The notes under the pieces are model-generated. The model ran no database searches, was not told the DNA's origin, and saw nothing but the letters and a program-made list of their open reading frames with translations. From Datnioides undecimradiatus (lineage: Eukaryota > Chordata > Actinopteri > Lobotiformes > Datnioididae), in assembly GCA_008933995.1 (NCBI GenBank), contig WARS01000015.1:13152957-13216956 (forward strand): 64,000 nt of DNA, given 5' to 3'. The position numbers were made by a program, and so were the translations under genes. Below are positions 49,801 to 59,979 of this stretch, in pieces. The stretch's first letter is position 1. Each line of letters begins with the position of its first letter.

Positions 49801-52800
49801 ACTTTTCAGCTTATTGATTGTAACATTTCTAATATAAACTGAAGAAACTTGGGTTCATCAAGTATTATCAAGTAACTGCTGTAGCAAAGCTCACTTGGAA
49901 CTAAGCTGGACATCCAGCATCAACTGTAACTGCACAACAAAGGGGATCAGAAATGAAAATAACTCCTCTGTGCCTGAATACAAACTTCAAAATTATGACT
50001 GAAATATTTCTCTCTTAAATTAGCTGTGATGTTAGCGTTTAAATATCTTTCTCTTTGTTTTAAATACAAGATATAAAATCCAAATAGAACTAATGTTCCC
50101 ACAATCACAGATTGCTAGTGACTTACTTCCGCATAAAACAGTTTTTTTCTTTTTTCTTTTTTTTTTTCAGAAAAAAGGAAATGCCTCAGACGAGTCAGAG
50201 GATATCAGTGATCCTGATTACTTTCCTAACAGTGACAGTGATTTGTCTGATTTCCTCTCTGACGCTGACAGTGTCTCCTCAGATGAACCCCCGACCCCCA
50301 CAGATGAAAGATCTTCTCTGCCGGAGAGAAAAAAGCTTAAAATGGAAAGTTCTTCATTTAAGGACAAAAGTGTCAGTCCCACAAAACAGAAATGTGCAAT
50401 TAATCGAAGGATGTTCTCTGAAACTGTTGTGTTGCCTTGTTCAAATTCTAAAGAACAGCGTGTTTATGACAAGAGGAATTATTGTGTGTTTTGCTCCAAG
50501 CCAATGTCCAAAATGGCACGACATCTTGAGACGGTCCACAGTGACAAAACAGAGGTTGCAGCTGCCTTTCAGTATCCTAAAAATTCCAAAGAGAGACAAA
50601 AGATATGGAACAGACTAACAAACCAAGGAAACTTTGTTCACAATAAAATTGTGTTAAAAACAGGGAAAGGTCAACTCGCTGTCCGAAAGAGACCAACACA
50701 CATGGGACAAGCACGCGACTTTCTTCATTGCCTTTACTGTCGAGGCCTTTTTGTGAAGAAAGCTTTGCACAGACACATGAGGTTGTGCCCTGAGAGAGAA
50801 AAGAATGGAAGTGAATCACAGATTGGAAGAAAGCGCATTGCTTTGCGGTGCGTGCTTGAAACTTCAGAAGATCTTGGTATATCCGACGGTTTCAAGAGTG
50901 TTCTGTCCCAGATGACATACGATGATGTGACACAAGCTGTCATGGATGACCCCGTTATCTTACAGTTTGGTGAGCTCCTGTTTAATCAGCATGGATCTGA
51001 TGAAAAGAAGCATGATTATATAAGACAAAACCTTCGTCAGATAGCCAGACTTCTGCTCGAAGCTCAAAAAATCACCCCACTGGAGAAACTGGAGGACTTC
51101 TTTCTCCCTTCCAGCTTCCCACATGTGGTGTCTGCAGTGAACGTTCTGGCAGGATACAGTGCAGAAACCAAAACATACAGGATTCCTTCCCTCGCCATCA
51201 AGCTTGGCTACCACCTGCAGAAGACCTGTGGCATTGTTGAGAGCAACGCGATGAAGTGTGGTGATACAAGTTTGGCAGAGTCTGCGCGAAACTTCCTTTC
51301 TGTGTACCAGGAAAAATGGAACCAAGTCATTTCTGCGGGTGCATTAACAACACTCAAAGAACTCAAACTGAGCACAGAAAAGAAGGTGCCGTTTGCTCAA
51401 GACGTAAAGCAGCTGAACTTCCACATGGAGAATGTTCATCTTCTTGCTGAGAAAAAACTCAGAGATAGCCCCTCTGCAGAAAACTATGCTGCTCTAGCGA
51501 AGGTAATACTCGCTCGAACAATAATGTTTAACAGGAGAAGAGCCAGAGAGGTATCGTTGGTGCAGCTAACAGCTTTTATGTCACAGACCAAGTCAAATCT
51601 GCCTGCTGGCATGGACATAAGTGTTTCAGATTTGGAAAGAACCATGTGTGGGTTCTTCACTAGAATTGACATACGAGGGAAGTGCGGGAGAATGGTCCCG
51701 GTCTTACTAAAACCATCAATCCTTTCTGCTATGGAGCTCTTTGTAAAACTTCGTGAGACGTGTGGAGTCCCTAGTAAGAACCCCTTCCTGTTTGGCCGAC
51801 CACATGCACTGTCTGCCTACAATGGGTCCGAGTGCATCCAGAAATATGTCAAAGCATGTGGAGCTAAAGACCCTGAAGCGCTCAAATCGACAAAGATAAG
51901 GAAGCATTACGCAACAATGCTACAGCTAATGAACTTGGATGAAAATGAGGCCGATCAAATTCTAGGCCCCAATAATCAAGTCCGGGCCTTGCGGCAAGAC
52001 GGCAACATGCAGCTGAATGACGTTGAAATGAACTCTGAACGTAAGAATTTTCTTTTCCTGAGATGATTCACAAGTGTAAATATCAGATTAAGGTTTACAA
52101 AGTTAAAGATTAAATGCTGTTTATTTAGACTGTCTGTGGTTAACTTGTGTGGGGAGCTTACCACCAAATGGCTCTTGAGGAAAAATATTTCAGTTTCACT
52201 AACTAACCTGAGATGTGGCAGTCGACCTGCTCTGTGGCTCCTCTGTTTCTCCGTACCCCTAACTTACTGTTTGAGTGTCTCTAAATGTGTTAGATAGATG
52301 GGCTATGTAAAAGACAACTTTTTTTTGTCTTTAATACAGAGAGACAACCTACAAGCGGACAACAGCTTGCATCATGGGATCACATGGACCATCCCCGTGC
52401 ATGCTACGGACCAATAGACGTTTATCATGAACAAGCACATGGAGGAACAACAGATGCCAAAATGACTGTACCTCCATTTGTCAACCCAGGCAAAAAAGGT
52501 ATTAATAGTGATCATTAGCATTCGCTTTAGCATTCTGTCCAATTCAGTCCAATTCTGCAAAAATCACCCAGTTCCCACAGGCTGTAAACAGCAGGAATGT
52601 CCATCATTAATCAGCTGTTAATCAGATGTTGATGCTTTAACGCACCATTACATTCGATGTATCACAGACAAAAAAAGGGTGAAAATTAGCATCTAGTTTC
52701 TACCCAGGTGTTGTGTTAGATTTACTTGGCACTGGAACTGAGAAACATCCATGACTTCTTTGACGCTGGTTTGAATCCTCATTATGCACATTTACATTGA

Positions 52801-53850
52801 TGACAAAAGTTAGATGTTGTGAGTGTGAGTTTTGTTTTTTGTACAGTGAAAAAATGGCTATAATGGCGAAGGCTGAATATTGGATGGGCTAATAGAGCAA
52901 CAGAGTAGTCCTCAGAGATACAGAAACAACTGCAGACATCTGTTCACAAGGCTGTCAGGGCTTTAAGCTTAAGTGTTTCCAAACAGAGTTACTTACCTGC
53001 TTGCTTACTTTGTTTACTCACTTTTTAGGTGTTGAGTTGTGCTCAACCTCCTACCTTTCAGGTTTCATGATTATAGTTGCCCAATTACCTTATGGCATAA
53101 TATTAATTTGCCTGATTCCAAAAGGTAAACTACTAATTAAAAAGCACAGACAGTGATATTACTGAATTAAGCATCTAATTATTGCTGTACAAGATGGCTC
53201 TTTTTTATCCATCTTTACCTGTTACCAATATTTTAGAACACATGGCTGACTGTCAGTCTAATAATAGTAATAATGCTTTGTGGGATTTCCCCACAATCTT
53301 GTTGATGCAAGATGACTATCACCAAAACTGTCCAGTCAGCAAGTTATTTATCAGCGTGTATGACGGTGTCTTGGCTCCTTTTGATTTGTTTTCAAAATTT
53401 CAGGGTGAGTAAGAGTCACACCAGAACTAAAATGCAACAATGTGTAATGTGTAATGTGTTTTTTGTTCATGTGGTCTGCACCAAATGTACCATATCATTT
53501 TTATTTTAGTGACAGCACAAGTTCAACATTTTTCCTTATATCCCACAGGTGTCCAAAATAAGGGAAAACATAAATGGGGGGAGGCAGAGGTTCTTGCTGT
53601 CGAAAGACACATGATGCATTTAATTGAAGGACACAAAGTCCCTCAGAAAAATGACTGCGTTCAGTGTCTTGAGGCTGAGCCAGAAGCATTGAGGACCCGG
53701 TCATGGAAAGGTGTTAAGGACTACGTCAGAAACAGGATAACAGCCCTTAAAAGACAGAGCAGACCTGCCCAAGCTACATTCACAAACAGCAGCAGGCTTG
53801 GGCAAGTGGAACCACAGAACTTTCAGCAGTATTTGACAGGCTGGGAATGA
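46900..53850 (+). CDS. Zinc-finger protein with degenerate tyrosine-recombinase-like core (gene A), complete, 9 coding exons
   Basis: About 1135 aa. Exons: 46900-47596, 48188-48276, 48512-48592, 48769-48828, 48967-49017, 49277-49375, 50171-52040, 52340-52498, 53549-53850; all phases join. An upstream non-coding exon probably splices to 46854. Layout: Ser/Pro/Gln-rich low-complexity region (1-232), short coiled-coil-like exon (about 263-289), acidic serine-rich stretch (about 366-405), C2H2-type finger (about 464-482) and C2HC-type finger (about 546-565). A helical region at about 773-973 then resembles a tyrosine recombinase: NRRRAREVS could be box I, and STKIRKHYAT matches the HxxR helix. 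The usual histidine is threonine, LGH is LGP, and no catalytic tyrosine block follows, so catalysis looks lost. A conserved helical C-terminus (1036-1135, KWGEAEVLAVERHM, NRITALKR) ends it. Similar uncharacterised proteins are common in fishes; a Crypton-like domesticated integrase is inferred. Exons 4 and 6 use AAG acceptors. Confidence 0.8.
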
Positions 53851-54170
53851 AGAAGCAGACGGAAAACGAGGGGAGGGAGAAGAGGGAACGACATCAAGCA
53901 AACCGGCCACATTGCGGTTACGTGGTATGCAAAGGCGGCGTTCAACTTTCCATAGAATTTCCTTACCATTGCATTGTATCAGGTTGCTTTGGACAGAGAC
54001 AGCTGTCACACACTGACAAATTATGTGTGATACAGATTTAGTTTGATACCTGCTTCGTACATTTTTGGAGGTGCAAGTTGCCCTCTGTGACCAGGATATC
54101 TGTATTTTTGATTTTCTCTTTGGTACACTGTCACTGCATTTTGTTTGAATTCCTATGAAAACTTGCCACA

Positions 54171-54176
54171 AATAAA
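54171..54176 (+). terminator. Polyadenylation signal of the recombinase-like gene A
   Basis: AATAAA 321 nt after the stop codon, followed by GT-rich sequence. Confidence 0.6.
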
Positions 54177-54299
54177 GTGCCAAATATAACATTAATAACT
54201 AGGTATTCATCTGTGAACAAAAAGATGATTACTCACTGGTAAAATGGTGAACACACAGTATGTCAGGGATTTGTGTGTGTATGACAAATGTAATGGCAA

Positions 54300-54560
54300 T
54301 GTTGGAAGATGTATTCAGATATTTTACTTTATAGTGGCAGCTAAGTCACATATTCACAAGCTTACTTATGTAGAAGAACATAAGTGATAAAATTATTCAA
54401 AAAATTACTTATTAGGCAGCAGAATTGCCCCTGTCAGCATTATATTGCCATTAATAATAGCATGTATGCAACATTTTCTGTCTGTCCTCTGGTTATTAAT
54501 TACATAAGAAGCATGTGGAGGCACAGCACAAGCATACTCAAGCTATTATAAGAGTGTACA
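54300..54560. repeat. Fish interspersed repeat ('TTGGAAGATGTATTCAGAT' type)
   Basis: Blocks TTGGAAGATGTATTCAGATA, AAAATTACTTATTAGGCAGC and a later AATTACATAAG block match a repeat I know from fishes, where the intact form carries arrays of AAAGTA. It is probably the other end of the family at 5790-5985. It lies just past the 3' end of gene A. Confidence 0.55.
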
Positions 54561-54789
54561 TTATTATATATAATGTTTTTTATGTATTATGTTTAGCACT
54601 TCTATTTACAAACGTCAAGAAGCCACAAGCAAAGGGAGACCACACCATGGCACATGTTTAAACAAGAAAAGTTTATTCATCAAAATTATTTATTAATCAA
54701 ATAAACATAACATTTTTTCCACCCAAAAATGACACCACAATGATAGGCTGATATCAGACAGAATTATCACATGATATTAAACAGAGTGG

Positions 54790-54945
54790 TCAACCATAAT
54801 GAAGCAGTTCATTTCAACTTGTAGATTCAAGCTGCTCTTCATACTTTTGGCCACTAAAGAGGACTGTGTCGAAAAGCTTCGAGAAATGAACCCTTTTTCG
54901 ATACAAGCTTCAGTGCTTCATAAAGCTTCATTTGGCCATCACTAG
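54790..54945 (-). mobile_element. Terminal fragment of a probable hAT element
   Basis: On the minus strand the segment starts CTAGTGATGGCCAAATGAAG and continues with AAGCTTTATGAAGCACTGAAG, an end I recognise from fish hAT elements (AGTGATGGGCAAATGAAGC). The other end and a target duplication were not found, so boundaries are loose. Confidence 0.4.
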
Positions 54946-54949
54946 CTTT

Positions 54950-56020
54950 GACCCTTCCTTCCAATACAATACTTCTGATGGAAAATGGGGCAACAAAGCT
55001 TGTGTTCAAAAAGCCTGATGAAGTGACACCTTTGGAACCATATAAACCAATCGGAGCAGAGAAATACTTTTCAAAAAAGTTTGTCATCATTTCATTGGCT
55101 GAAGTTTTTAGCCCTGCCCACTTGTGCAGCATTTCACCAATAGGCTGTTTTCCAGGACGTAACTTTTGGAGGGAAAATGAAATGCCCATTTCATTGAGTC
55201 TTTACACTCTCCATGGGAAACAATTCTTATTCTTTACAATGTTTATCTAACCAAAGACACACATTCATTGACTGAGCAGAGGACAGTTTGATTCTAATTT
55301 AGCTTCTAGCAATTTGTAATAAATACAGAGTGGTTTTCCTGTTTCTGCCATTAATTTATTTCTCTAATTTATATTCTCATGTGTGCTTAGTTAAGCATCA
55401 TTTATCACTACTTAACAGACACGGTTGGTACTGCTTTGAAAATGGCTTCTGCTCAAGCTACCTGACAAAGTGAGACAAAACAACACCCTGTGGCCCAGTC
55501 TTCTTCATATTAACACACCATACAATATTTTTTACAGATGTAATCATTCTTGTTAACTGTTTCGGTCATAGTTCAATCATTTATCAGTGACTTCAAGGGA
55601 CCTCACACTGTCATCACTTTAAGTTTAAAATGAAACACAGACACATTGTATTGTTTAGTTAATGTTTATTGGTTAAGCTCTCTGCAGTAAATTTCTTTCT
55701 TTGCTACTTACCATACACACATCATGGGTTCCAGAGACAAAAGGAAGAGCCACTCAACAACTTCCTGTATTTATACACTGAGTGACATCATCTGGGTTAG
55801 ATCACATTTGAGGAGGGGGGGATAAATTATGTTGCTAAAGAATATATGTTGACTGTCACCTTTTTTTGGATGGCCACAAATATATATTAAATGGAATGTG
55901 ATTTAAAGGTGTTTTTTATTTAAGGTTAGTAAAAATAAATAATTTTTGCAAATTAAATATTTTCTGGACAGGCATCATTCACCTGCAGCAATGGTATAGT
56001 CTTACTTGACTCCTCCTTAG
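54950..56020. other. Intergenic stretch without a supported gene
   Basis: AT-rich sequence between a hAT-like terminus and the TATA-like box at 56029. It contains short open frames on both strands (for example 54948-55250 plus), but none has recognisable motifs or codon bias. Confidence 0.35.
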
Positions 56021-56028
56021 GTGGGGTC

Positions 56029-56036
56029 TATTTAAG
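56029..56036 (+). promoter_or_regulatory. TATA-like box ahead of a microexon chain
   Basis: TATTTAAG lies about 50 nt before a perfect splice donor (TTG|GTAAGT at 56087), so a start near 56060 would give a first exon of about 27 nt. A TATTTAAG box could be chance in AT-rich DNA. Its place ahead of five strong donors is the only reason for calling it. Confidence 0.4.
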
Positions 56037-56059
56037 CAGTTGCCATTGCCTTTGTTCCA

Positions 56060-57110
56060 CTTGGAGGCAAGGCTGTGCATGTCTTGGTAAGTCAATGTAA
56101 TTTTTCCCTTTCATATTAGACATTTGTCTTGCATGTTTTAACCATATTGGTGAAACTGCTGTTTTTATTGTAGGTAATCCACAGACAGTAAGTGTTATTT
56201 ACTTTTCGCATCACATTTTGTTTCTCACATCTTTGTTGGGCTATTGGTTGGTGTGCTTGCAGGTTTCTCCATATCTACCATATCTGTCTGTCTTCCTGAC
56301 AAGTTTTTTTTTTAAATATTGTTACAATAATGTTATCAGTTTTTCTCCCAGGTACAAAAGTAAGTTAATGTCTGTTTCCTCTAAATCTTTGTGCTCTTGT
56401 GTCTACCTCTTCATCTAGGCCTGATGGAGCTGCACGTTTTTTTTAACGATTTAACGGTAATTCACGTAAGTAAACTAATGGGAGCAAAAAGTCATTTTTG
56501 TTTCATGTACATGTAACATTGTCAAATCAAATCCTTTCAATCTTTGTTGTACTAGTTGTGTTTTGCTCTGCCAAAATATCTTGCTGGCTTGCTCGGTTGG
56601 TCGCTCGGTCGGTCTTGTGGTTGTTTGGTCGCTCGGTCGGTCTTGTGGTTGGTTGGTCGCTCGGTCGGTCTTGTGGTTGGTTAATTGATCCTTCCGGTCT
56701 TGTGGTTTGGTCGATTTCTTTCGGTCTTGTGGTTTGGTCGGTTGCTCGGTCTTGTGGTGGTTCAGATGCTCGGTTTGTAGTTGGTCAGTCACTCTGTCTA
56801 TCTGTTGCTTGGTCTCTCAGTCTTCTCTTTAAATCTTAGTTTTGTATCATACCTTTAGCTGTCTATATGTGTCTGTCAAGTTAACAATCTTTCCTAGTTC
56901 AACTATTCTCAGGTGCTACAAAACGTAAGTACCATTTTCAATTTCTTTGATGCTGTTTCTGCTTGCTTGATGTTTTGAAATCCATCTGCCCATCTACCTA
57001 ATCAATGGGTCAGATTTGTATTTGTGCAGCTGTGTTTTTTTCAGGTACATCTACAAATGTTTTTTTGCAAGCCCAGCCAGCCAGACCCTCAATAAAACAC
57101 CAAGCCAGAG
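56060..57110 (+). other. Chain of microexon-like cassettes with perfect splice donors (candidate undescribed transcript)
   Basis: Candidate exons: about 56060-56086, then 56174-56187 (14 nt), 56352-56359 (8 nt), 56419-56465 (47 nt), 56913-56924 (12 nt), and a last one from 57045. Each of the first five ends at an exact GTAAGT. Acceptors are pyrimidine-rich (TCTCCCAG, TTCATCTAG, TTTTTTTCAG). Joined, they keep one open frame from about 56057 to a TAA at 57090-57092, with the first ATG in the 47-nt exon giving 34 codons. AATAAA follows at 57091-57096. Exons 2, 3, 5 and 6 begin with GT right after AG, so each acceptor also looks like a recursive-splice (ratchet) site. No family is recognised. It may be a small microexon gene, a decayed gene or a non-coding RNA. 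Confidence 0.45.
56590..56800 (+). repeat. Minisatellite with units of about 28 bp (GCTCGGTCGGTCTTGTGG)
   Basis: About seven decaying tandem units built on TCGGTCTTGTGGTTGG. The first three are nearly identical and the later ones diverge. It lies between two candidate microexons. Confidence 0.9.
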
Positions 57111-57500
57111 CCTCAGCTGCCCAGCGAGCCTGAGCCTCATCTGCCCAGCGAGTCAGAGCTTCAGCTGTTTGGCGAACCAGACCACTGTTGTCTCATCTGC
57201 CTAGTGAGCCAAGTCTTGGCATGCATGCCCAGCGGAGCCTCAACTGCCCAGTGAGCCAGCAAGCCTGGATCTCAGCTGCCCAGCTGGTCTGATCCTCAGC
57301 TGCCCAGGGAGCCAGCGCCTCAGCCGTCCAGCGAGCCTGAGTTTCAGCTGACAATGAGGCAGCGAGCATGTGACTCATCTGCCGAACGAGCCGCGACATT
57401 GCTGTGACACACGTCTCAGCCAGTAAGCCTCTGCAACCAGTGAGCCAGGAGCCAAAGCCTCAGTTGCCTCAGCTGCCCAGCAAAACGGAGCCTCAGCTTT
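57065..57500 (+). repeat. Diverged minisatellite of about 27-bp (nine-codon) units
   Basis: Roughly 14 units based on GAGCCTCAGCTGCCCAGC. In one frame the first units read EPQLPSEPEP-like repeats. Several units have lost or gained bases, so no frame stays open. A second stretch (57440-57540) again reads PQLPS. The 27-bp period suggests past selection for coding, or simply a codon-sized unit. Confidence 0.85.
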
Positions 57501-57694
57501 CCAGTGTCCCGGTCAATATACCATCTGTCATATCTCTGAGGTACCAGCGAAAGAACATCTTTGTTGTCCTAATTTTTAAAATGACATCTTTGTATTTCAG
57601 ATCAAGACGGGTCCTTCGAACAGGCTGGAGGGGTCTGGCACCATGTACATCGGGTCTTGCATCATCTCTTTTAGCCAATTCTGAAGAAGGTGTA

Positions 57695-57766
57695 TGATGT
57701 GTAGATGTGTATTTTGTGTGATGTGTAGATGTGTATTTTGTGTGATGTGTAGATGTGTATTGCAGG
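57695..57766 (+). repeat. Three tandem copies of a 24-bp unit
   Basis: TGATGTGTAGATGTGTATTT-type units at 57695, 57719 and 57743. The first two are identical and the third differs in its last bases. Confidence 0.9.
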
Positions 57767-58254
57767 TCAGCAAATTGGACGGGCCCGCTGACAACCAATG
57801 CGTACTCTTGAAGTTTGCCCTTGTTTCTTAATTTTGGATTTATTTTCACTTGGACCCAAGGAAGGATCGACCCAATTTTCATTTCAACACTCGGATTAAT
57901 CGGTAAACTGAACACATTTTCTGTTCAGTATGTAATATAACGTAAGCGTCTCGGGCAAATGGATTTGGTGCATCCATTTGGGTGTTTCCTTGTCCTAATT
58001 TTTAAAATGACATTGTTATTGATCAATAACAATTTATATCTAAGCAGATCTTTAACCAGAGTTGGTGTTTTTCCAAGTTAATTGCACTAAAAGTGGGCTG
58101 CTGGCCCTAAAAGTCTCCTAAAATTACAATTAAAAACTAGTCCAAACTAGTTAATTATTAATATCATTAATTAATCATTATTTAATGATGATTAAGTAAT
58201 CATAATTGTTTAATGATTAATTAATTATAAATCATTTTAGTAATTTTTACCTGC

Positions 58255-59200
58255 GTTTCTGGTTGACCACCATGCCTGAAAATGGCTGTTTTGTGTGATG
58301 GTCTGCCTATCTAATCTCAGTATTGTTTCAGTAGTTGTTTGTTTTTTTTTGTGGAAGGGTTACAGTTGGTGTAATTCATTCCTTTATGCCTTTGGTAGTG
58401 TGTCTCGTATGCCACTGTGCCTAATCGTAAAATCAGTCTCCACTGATCTGTCTCTCTTTGCATCAGTTTGTGGTTGGCCACAGTGCCTAAATGTTTATCA
58501 GTTCATCTAAAACCAATAATTTGAGTATTGGTTTTTTTTTTTTCTGGCGTAATTTACTTGAAGTCTTACTCTACTCTATCTTCACTTCTATCTCTATCCA
58601 AAGAGCTCTTTCTATCATATCTGGGTTTTTGGTTGGCCATAGGGCCAAAATGTGTCTATAATCAAAAACCAATGATTTGATACTTTCCTCTCTGGTGTAA
58701 TTTGCTTTTGTTGAACCTTTGGCGTGTTTCTTGTATACTGTTGTGCCGAAATCGGAGAATGACTTTTTTCTCCTGGTTTATTTCTCTATCTATCATTCGC
58801 TCTCTTTACCCCTCTCAAATCTGTTTGTGGTTGGCCAACCATCAATCTTTCCGTCGGAAACAATAATTTGCTGATTGTTTTTTTTTTTTTCTTTGCTGCT
58901 GGTTTTCCGTCCTACCCTCAATCACTCTCCCCAACAATCTATCTCTCTGTGAAATATGTGTTTCTGGTTGGGCAATGTTCCTTTGGTTGTCCATCTAATA
59001 TCAATATTGTTTCAGTAATTGTTTTCTGGAAGGTCTGAAACCTGTATCGTTTATTTCCTCGAAATCTTCGCAGTGTTTCTCGTTTGGTGTGTGTGCGTAA
59101 CTCATACAATCTTTCTACTGGTTTATCCTGTCATATTACCCAATGATCTCTTTCTTTGAAATCTGTGTTTGTGGTCGACCACAGTGCCGTAATGTGTATC
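58255..59200 (+). repeat. Degenerate tandem repeat with core TGTGGTTGGCCACAGTGCC
   Basis: The core recurs near 58261, 58472, 58631, 58829, 58966 and 59172. Each copy follows a pyrimidine-rich stretch (TCTCTCTTTG type) and most are followed by an AATAATTTG- or ATTGTTTCAGTA-type block and a run of T. Spacing varies from about 137 to 211 bp, so this is an old, decayed satellite or an array of duplicated cassettes. Confidence 0.6.
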
Positions 59201-59224
59201 TTTCGATCATTCTCTCTTTCCCCC

Positions 59225-59395
59225 CAACCGGTCAAGGCAGATGGCCGCCCACCTGGAGCCAGGTTCTGCTCAAGGTTTCTACCTGTTAAAAGGAGTTTTT
59301 CCTTGCCGCCGTCGCCACGCGCTTGCTCCTGGTGGGATCTGTTGGGTGTAATGAATATCAAGAGTTTGGTCTAGACCTGCTCTATATTTGATACA
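59225..59395 (+). repeat. Abundant percomorph interspersed repeat ('CAAGGCAGATGGCCGCCC' type)
   Basis: GTCAAGGCAGATGGCCGCCC, then TTCTGCTCAAGGTTTCTACC, then GGAGTTTTTCCTTGCCGCC, then GGTCTAGACCTGCTCTATAT occur in the order I know from a very common fish repeat (SINE-like or a LINE-derived tail). The blocks are well preserved, so this copy is fairly young. Confidence 0.75.
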
Positions 59396-59782
59396 AACAA
59401 ATTTTGAACATTTACAGGGCAGAATGAACAAGCAACAGGAATTACAAAAATGTTATTTGTGAAACAAAAAAAACAGAAGCTTCAGTAGTCTACTAGCAAT
59501 CAGGTGAACTGATAACATTTTGGTTGTCATCTTTCAAAACACATTTTTGGTTTAGTGAATGTAGCATTAAAATCCTTTCAAATTGGCAACAAAGACCCAC
59601 TAGATGTCTGTCTTTCTATCTTTTGACAACATTTGGGTCAATATTGTTTCAAGTAGACATACAACCAAAGTTATTGTTTAAATAATTAACTTTGTGGGGC
59701 TTATCAGTCTTTTTACTAGTTAAAAATTCTATTTGTCTACCCAGCTATTTGTCTTTCAGTTAGTTTAAAGCAATAATTTAGG

Positions 59783-59975
59783 TCTCCTCCATGAACTGCC
59801 ACCTTATCGTGGTGGAGGAGTTTGAGTGCCCTAATGAGCCTAGGAGCTATGTTGTCGGGGGCAATTGGCCCCTGGTAGGGTCTCCCAAGGCAAACTGGTC
59901 CTAGGTGAGGGGCCAGACTAAGTGCAGTTCAAGAAGAACCCTGATGAAGAAAAGGGACATGGAAGTAGAAACAGG
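59783..59975 (+). repeat. Fish interspersed repeat with 5' hairpin, probably from a LINE 5' end
   Basis: It begins with a hairpin (CTCCTCCA ... TGGAGGAG around a CCAC/GTGG stem), followed by CTAGGAGCTATGTTGTCGGG, CCCCTGGTAGGGTCTCCC and AAGGCAAACTGGTCCTAGG. This order is familiar from a conserved fish repeat that I believe belongs to the 5' region of a LINE. No reverse transcriptase follows, so the copy is truncated. Confidence 0.6.
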
Positions 59976-59979
59976 TAAG

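Noticed and set aside
52041..52066. Extension of gene A exon 8 to a stop at 52064-52066
   Set aside because: A good donor at 52041 and downstream exons encoding a conserved C-terminal domain show that this is intron sequence. An intron-retained isoform cannot be excluded.
54854..55250. Overlapping open frames on both strands after gene A
   Set aside because: Neither has a motif, and the minus-strand frame runs into the hAT-like terminal fragment.
59783..59830. Strong hairpin considered as a structured RNA gene
   Set aside because: It belongs to a known multi-copy fish repeat, so the hairpin is a property of the element.
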